Below are positions 59,644 to 64,000 of a stretch of 64,000 bases of DNA, in pieces. The stretch spans positions 9,736-73,735 of the forward strand of contig CBFHZM010000001.1 of assembly GCA_965660195.1 (NCBI GenBank). The letters are read 5' to 3'. The notes under the pieces are model-generated. The model saw nothing but the letters and a program-made list of their open reading frames with translations, searched no databases and was not told where the DNA came from. This DNA is from JAYODZ01 sp965660195 (GTDB lineage: Bacteria > Pseudomonadota > Alphaproteobacteria > RS24). Each line of letters starts with the position of its first letter. Position 1 is the first letter of the stretch. The position numbers were made by a program, and so were the translations under genes.

Positions 59644-62600
59644 ATGCAACCTAAATTTATCCATTTGCGCGTTCATAGCCCCTATTCTCTACTTGAGGGG
59701 GCTATTCGTTTTGAGGCGCTCGTTGAGGCGTGCAAAAAATATTACATGCCCGCTGTGGCGGTTGCGGATCGCAATAATGTCTTTGGCGCACTTGAAGCGG
59801 CGGAGACCTTATCGAAAATCGGCGTTCAGTCGATTACCGGCGTCACTTTGAGACTCTATGAGGCGGATGCTGAGCTGGGCGATGTCGCGCTGTATGCGCA
59901 GAACGAGACGGGTTATCTGAATTTAATGGCTTTGTGTAGCCGCGTTTACGACAATGAGCATAATCAGTCGGGCGTTCAGGTTAGCGATCTCGAAGCGCTC
60001 CACGAGGGTGTTATTTGTTTAACGGGCGGTCCTGAGGGGCCGATCAATAAAATTCTCCGGAATGGCAATGTTGCGCAAGCGCGGAAACTATTGCAGCGCC
60101 TGCAGACTTGTTTTGCCGATCGCCTCTATGTCGAGCTGCAGCGCTATGCTGGGTTTGAGCCGCCAATAGTTGAAGAGGGGTTGATTGATCTGGCTTACGC
60201 TATGGCCATTCCGCTGGTTGCTACTAATCAAAGTTTCTTTATGCATGGTAGTGATTTTCGCGCGCATGATGCTCTAATTTGCATTGCTGAGGGCGCCTAT
60301 GTTGATCAAACTGATCGACGGCAATATACAGAAGACCATCGCCTGAAATCACCCGAAGAGATGGTCACACTGTTCGCCGATTTGCCAGAGGCGGTGGCTA
60401 ATACGATCGAAATTGCACAGCGCTGTGCCTATCGCCCAACCAATCGCGATCCGATTTTGCCGGCTTTTCCATGCGCCGATGAGGCCGCTGAGTTGACCCG
60501 TCAGGCGCAGGATGGCTTGGCAGCGCGTCTGGCAGCGCACCCGCCCGCAGTCGCGGAAGATCTTTACCACGAGCGACTGGCCTTTGAATTGGATACAATC
60601 GTTAAAATGGGCTTCCCTGGCTATTTTCTGATCGTTGCTGATTTCATTAAATGGGCCAAGGAACAAGGGATTGCTGTAGGTCCAGGGCGTGGGTCGGGCG
60701 CTGGATCTTTGGTCGCTTGGGCGCTCACCATCACCGATCTTGATCCGCTTCGTTTCAATTTGCTGTTTGAACGATTCTTAAACCCCGAGCGCGTGTCGAT
60801 GCCGGATTTCGATATTGATTTCTGTCAATCGCGGCGCGACGAAGTGATCTCTTACGTGCAGAAAAAATATGGTCGTCAGCAGGTCGCGCAAATTATCACC
60901 TTTGGTAAATTGCAAGCCCGCGCCGTATTGCGCGATGTTGGCCGCGTTTTGCAAATGCCGTATTCGCAAGTCGATCGTTTGTGCAAATTGGTACCCAACA
61001 ATCCCGCCAACCCTGTTACCTTGCCAGAGGCTATTGATATTGAGCCACGTTTAAAGGACGCAATCGCGCACGAGGCCGGCGTCGAGGAGTTGGTCGATAT
61101 TAGCTTGCGGCTCGAGGGGCTTTATCGTCACGCGTCAACCCACGCGGCGGGCTTAGTGATTGGCGACCGGCCTCTAACCGAGCTTGTGGCGTTATACCGA
61201 GACCCTAAATCCGATATGCCGGTCACGCAATTTAACATGAAATGGGTAGAAAAAGCGGGGCTGGTGAAATTTGACTTCCTCGGGTTGAAAACATTGACGG
61301 TGATTGAAAAAGCGATCGAGCTTTTACAGCTTCGCGCCGTTGACGTTGATATTGACAGCATTCCGTTGGATGACCCCAAGACCTTTGAGCTGTTGGGGCA
61401 GGGCGATACAGTCGGTGTGTTTCAGCTCGAAAGCGCCGGTATGCGGGATACGCTGAAACGCATGAAGCCTGACACACTGGAAGATATTATCGCTCTGGTG
61501 GCGCTGTATCGCCCGGGGCCGATGGAGAATATTCCGCGCTATATCAGTTGTAAAAAGGGTGAGGAGAAACCGGATTATTTACACGCCAGCTTGCAACCAA
61601 TTCTTGAGGAAACTTATGGCGTGATGATTTATCAAGAGCAGGTGATGCAGATCGCCCAGACCCTCTCGGGATATTCGCTCGGCGAGGCTGATTTGTTACG
61701 CCGGGCGATGGGGAAGAAGATCCAAGCTGAGATGGACGCACAAAAAGCACGGTTCATTGAGGGCGCCGAGGCGAGAGGGGTCGATACCCAAAACGCGAGC
61801 TCGATATTTGATCAGGTTAATAGCTTCGCTGGCTATGGTTTTAACAAAAGTCATGCCGCTGCCTATGCGCTCATTGCCTATCAGACGGCTCACTTAAAAG
61901 CCAATTATCCAGAAGCTTTTTTGGCAGCGTCGATGTCTTTGGACGCAGATAATACAGACAAATTGCAAGTCTTTAAACGTGATGCTGAAAAGCGCGGGAT
62001 TACAGTTTTGCCACCCGATGTTAATGCGTCAGAGGTACAGTTTTCCATTGAGGACGGGTGCATCCGTTATGCATTGGCCGCTATTCGCAATGTTGGATCG
62101 CAAGCAATGCAACTGCTGGTTGAAGAACGTAAGGCCAATGGAGCGTTTAAAGATATATTTGATTTCGCCCGTCGCGGCAGTGTGTTTGGTCTCAATCGTC
62201 GTATGTTGCAACATTTGATTGCTGCAGGAGCGCTGGATTGTCTCGAGCCGGATCGCGCCCGTGCGAGCGCTGGCGAAAAAATGATTATTGGTGAAACCAG
62301 CCAAGCCGAAAATGAACGACGGACGCAGCAAGAGAATTTATTTGGTGAGGCTGATTTCGCCGCAAGCCTGTCCTTGCCGATGGTCGACCCATGGTCGCAG
62401 TTGCAACGCCTCGAACGCGAGCGCGAGTCGATCGGCTTTTATCTGTCCGGACACCCGCTGGATGAATATGCTCGCGCCATTAAGCGTGTCGGCGTCGTCC
62501 GTCATGTTGATATTGAAAAAATTACGGCCCGCGAGGTTTTGCTAGCCGGGACAATATTAAAGATCGACGAACGATCGGGGGATAATCCATTTGCCTTTAT

Positions 62601-63012
62601 CACTTTGTCGGATCCCGACGGGCACTATGAAATTGCTCTTTACTCTGAAGCCCTAAGAGCGTCGCGCGATCTTTTGGTTGTGGGCACTTCGGTGATTGCC
62701 ACGGTACGGATCACTCGACGGGAAGAGGATATTCGTCTCTCGGGTCAGGTCTTGCGTTCGATCGATGACGTCGTGGCAGGCGCAGGGGCGGGCTTGCGCA
62801 TTTATGTTGACGCCCCGCAGGCGCTCCCCAGTTTAGCAACGCATCTTGATGGGGTGAGCCAAGCCAATGGGCGCGGGGGTAAAATTTCTATGATTTTGAT
62901 GGGTGAGCAGCATGAGGTTGAAATTCATCTGCCACGGGCCTATATGGTGACACCGAAACTGACAGGCGCCCTCAAAGCCGTGCGCGGCGTCATCCAAATC
63001 GAAGAGATTTAG
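59644..63012 (+). CDS. dnaE: DNA polymerase III subunit alpha
   Basis: This 1122-residue replicative polymerase starts MQPKFIHLRVHSPYSLLEGA with the PHP domain (H7, H11). The catalytic Asp triad region includes PDFDIDFCQSRRDEVI near residue 380-395. The finger domain (FNKSHAAAYALIAYQTAHLKA) follows, with the OB-fold toward the end. It is of the DnaE1 type, alongside an unseen DnaQ proofreader. The ATG at 59644 is preferred to a TTG four codons earlier. Downstream, rpsB starts after 165 bases. Confidence 0.97.
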   Translation: MQPKFIHLRVHSPYSLLEGAIRFEALVEACKKYYMPAVAVADRNNVFGALEAAETLSKIGVQSITGVTLRLYEADAELGDVALYAQNETGYLNLMALCSRVYDNEHNQSGVQVSDLEALHEGVICLTGGPEGPINKILRNGNVAQARKLLQRLQTCFADRLYVELQRYAGFEPPIVEEGLIDLAYAMAIPLVATNQSFFMHGSDFRAHDALICIAEGAYVDQTDRRQYTEDHRLKSPEEMVTLFADLPEAVANTIEIAQRCAYRPTNRDPILPAFPCADEAAELTRQAQDGLAARLAAHPPAVAEDLYHERLAFELDTIVKMGFPGYFLIVADFIKWAKEQGIAVGPGRGSGAGSLVAWALTITDLDPLRFNLLFERFLNPERVSMPDFDIDFCQSRRDEVISYVQKKYGRQQVAQIITFGKLQARAVLRDVGRVLQMPYSQVDRLCKLVPNNPANPVTLPEAIDIEPRLKDAIAHEAGVEELVDISLRLEGLYRHASTHAAGLVIGDRPLTELVALYRDPKSDMPVTQFNMKWVEKAGLVKFDFLGLKTLTVIEKAIELLQLRAVDVDIDSIPLDDPKTFELLGQGDTVGVFQLESAGMRDTLKRMKPDTLEDIIALVALYRPGPMENIPRYISCKKGEEKPDYLHASLQPILEETYGVMIYQEQVMQIAQTLSGYSLGEADLLRRAMGKKIQAEMDAQKARFIEGAEARGVDTQNASSIFDQVNSFAGYGFNKSHAAAYALIAYQTAHLKANYPEAFLAASMSLDADNTDKLQVFKRDAEKRGITVLPPDVNASEVQFSIEDGCIRYALAAIRNVGSQAMQLLVEERKANGAFKDIFDFARRGSVFGLNRRMLQHLIAAGALDCLEPDRARASAGEKMIIGETSQAENERRTQQENLFGEADFAASLSLPMVDPWSQLQRLERERESIGFYLSGHPLDEYARAIKRVGVVRHVDIEKITAREVLLAGTILKIDERSGDNPFAFITLSDPDGHYEIALYSEALRASRDLLVVGTSVIATVRITRREEDIRLSGQVLRSIDDVVAGAGAGLRIYVDAPQALPSLATHLDGVSQANGRGGKISMILMGEQHEVEIHLPRAYMVTPKLTGALKAVRGVIQIEEI

Positions 63013-63102
63013 TGCCGCGAAAAAGCTTGCTCTTTTACCGAGTTTTGACTACAACCAGCGCATTACTCACGCAGAGATCGACCGTTTCCGGTCACTCCCG
63101 TG

Positions 63103-63131
63103 TTTGTCTAAGCCCTCTCAGTTTAGACAAA
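63103..63131 (+). promoter_or_regulatory. Inverted repeat in the rpsB leader region
   Basis: TTTGTCTAA (63103-63111) and TTAGACAAA (63123-63131) are perfect complements around an 11-base loop, ending 46 bases before the rpsB ATG. It may be an S2-responsive mRNA structure or an operator; ribosomal protein S2 is known to regulate its own operon in E. coli. Confidence 0.4.
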
Positions 63132-63177
63132 TAACCCTCTGCGGCGGATTAACTGGAGAAACAGGAAGGATAGTTCA

Positions 63178-64000
63178 ATGGCTCTCCCAGATATTTCTAT
63201 GCGTCAGTTGCTTGAGGCTGGCGTTCACTTTGGTCACCAAACACAACGCTGGAATCCCAAAATGGCGCCTTATATTTTTGGCGACCGCAACGGTATCCAC
63301 ATTCTCGATTTGTCGAAAACAGTTCCGCTTCTTCACCAAGCCTTGGTGACGATCGAAGCCACGGTTGCTGCTGGTGGCCGCGTCTTATTCGTTGGAACTA
63401 AGCGCCAGGCGTCAGAGCCAATTGCGCGCTTTGCGAAGCAGTCGGCTCAATATTACATGAACTCGCGCTGGCTGGGCGGTACGCTGACCAACTGGAATAC
63501 GATTTCGAATTCGATTAAGCGTTTACGCGAAGTTGAGGAGACGTTGACTCCAGAAGGATCGAAAGGTCTAACGAAAAAAGAAATCCTGCAGTTGACCCGC
63601 GAGCGCGACAAATTGGAACGCGCTCTCGGTGGTATCAAAGACATGGGTGGTCGGCCAGAACTGATGGTTGTTATCGATACCAATAAAGAGGCGATTGCGA
63701 TTGCCGAAGCCAAAACGTTGGGCATTCCCGTTGTCGCTATTCTCGATAGCAACTGCGACCCAGATTTGATCGATTATCCAATCCCTGGGAATGATGATGC
63801 CAGCCGCGCTATTGAGCTGTATTGCGATCTGATCAGCAAAGCCATTATTTCGGGCATTGAGAAAAGCGCACGCCATTCAGGGATTGATCTGGGGGCTGCC
63901 GAAGCACCAACAGAACAGGTGCTTGCGGAAGAAGTTGTTGCTGATGCTGAGCCTGAAGTAGCTGAAGCCGCGAGTGCTGAAGCTGTTGCGGACGAACAAG
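63178..64000 (+). CDS. rpsB: 30S ribosomal protein S2, 3' end beyond the window
   Basis: The frame starts MALPDISMRQLLEAGVHFGH at an ATG with AGGAAGGATAGTTCA upstream and continues open to the right edge with 274 codons visible. S2 signatures are GHQTQRWNPKM, NSRWLGGTLTNW, and the DTNKEAIAIAEAKTLGIPVVAI block. The core ends near residue 235; beyond it comes a negatively charged Ala/Glu-rich extension typical of alphaproteobacterial S2. tsf is expected next. It binds the 30S back and is required for S1 recruitment. Confidence 0.98.
   Translation, partial: MALPDISMRQLLEAGVHFGHQTQRWNPKMAPYIFGDRNGIHILDLSKTVPLLHQALVTIEATVAAGGRVLFVGTKRQASEPIARFAKQSAQYYMNSRWLGGTLTNWNTISNSIKRLREVEETLTPEGSKGLTKKEILQLTRERDKLERALGGIKDMGGRPELMVVIDTNKEAIAIAEAKTLGIPVVAILDSNCDPDLIDYPIPGNDDASRAIELYCDLISKAIISGIEKSARHSGIDLGAAEAPTEQVLAEEVVADAEPEVAEAASAEAVADEQ

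Noticed and set aside
1..64000. CRISPR arrays, insertion sequences, prophage or integrated elements
   Set aside because: No regular spaced repeats, transposase or integrase genes, or phage genes were seen. The tRNA genes are not flanked by partial tRNA duplicates in this window.

Overview
The window looks like a continuous stretch of chromosome from an alphaproteobacterium of intermediate GC content. The evidence is gene order as much as sequence. Separate nuoC and nuoD genes lie in a complete nuoA-N operon downstream of tig-clpP-clpX-lon-hup and two tRNA genes. The nuo operon is followed by birA-rnj-mce-DUF1467 and then proS-lolC-lolD-dnaE-rpsB. A pyrB-pyrC'-plsY-dprA-topA-rnr-DUF983-NUDIX-rpmG block and the gatCAB order also fit. 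ProS is the short form without the editing insertion, and an RNase J is present. I cannot assign an order or genus. I see no phage, insertion sequence, CRISPR array or other clear acquired island; nearly every gene is a core or lineage-typical gene.

Layout. 1-5.7 kb: the 3' end of clpA, then a leftward run of small-molecule, repair and unknown genes (HIT, FemAB/GNAT-like DUF482, RidA, DinB with a zinc ribbon, HAD, DUF3572, rpmG, NUDIX). 5.7-15.6 kb: a leftward block for RNA decay, DNA topology, competence and recombination, phospholipid synthesis and pyrimidine synthesis. Its dihydroorotase-like member has lost its metal ligands. 15.7-19.0 kb: gatCAB for indirect aminoacylation. 19.0-25.2 kb: enoyl-CoA hydratase, aldehyde dehydrogenase, a DEAD-box helicase and parE. 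25.3-31.0 kb: an old yellow enzyme homologue, glnA-glnB with a sigma-54-like promoter, a thiolase-like protein without its nucleophile and a SixA-like phosphatase.

31.1-38.4 kb: tRNA-Leu, the protein folding and proteolysis group tig-clpP-clpX-lon with heat-shock-like promoters, HU, tRNA-Val and tRNA-Asp. 38.5-52.6 kb: the 14-gene complex I operon, tightly packed, behind a good sigma-70-type promoter. 52.6-64 kb: birA, RNase J, methylmalonyl-CoA epimerase, DUF1467, ProRS, the LolCD lipoprotein exporter, DNA polymerase III alpha and the start of rpsB.

The most interesting non-coding signals are four. First, a roughly 110-nt candidate small RNA on the minus strand between DUF1467 and proS, with its own promoter, two well-formed hairpins and a strong intrinsic terminator. 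Second, three consecutive inverted repeats in the glnB/thiolase-like divergent region. Third, a tenfold-spaced triplicate of CGCGACAATA upstream of parE, with a fourth copy just downstream of it. Fourth, a 33-residue single-helix membrane protein gene between lolD and dnaE. All assignments rest on reading the sequence and on family knowledge; no database search was run.
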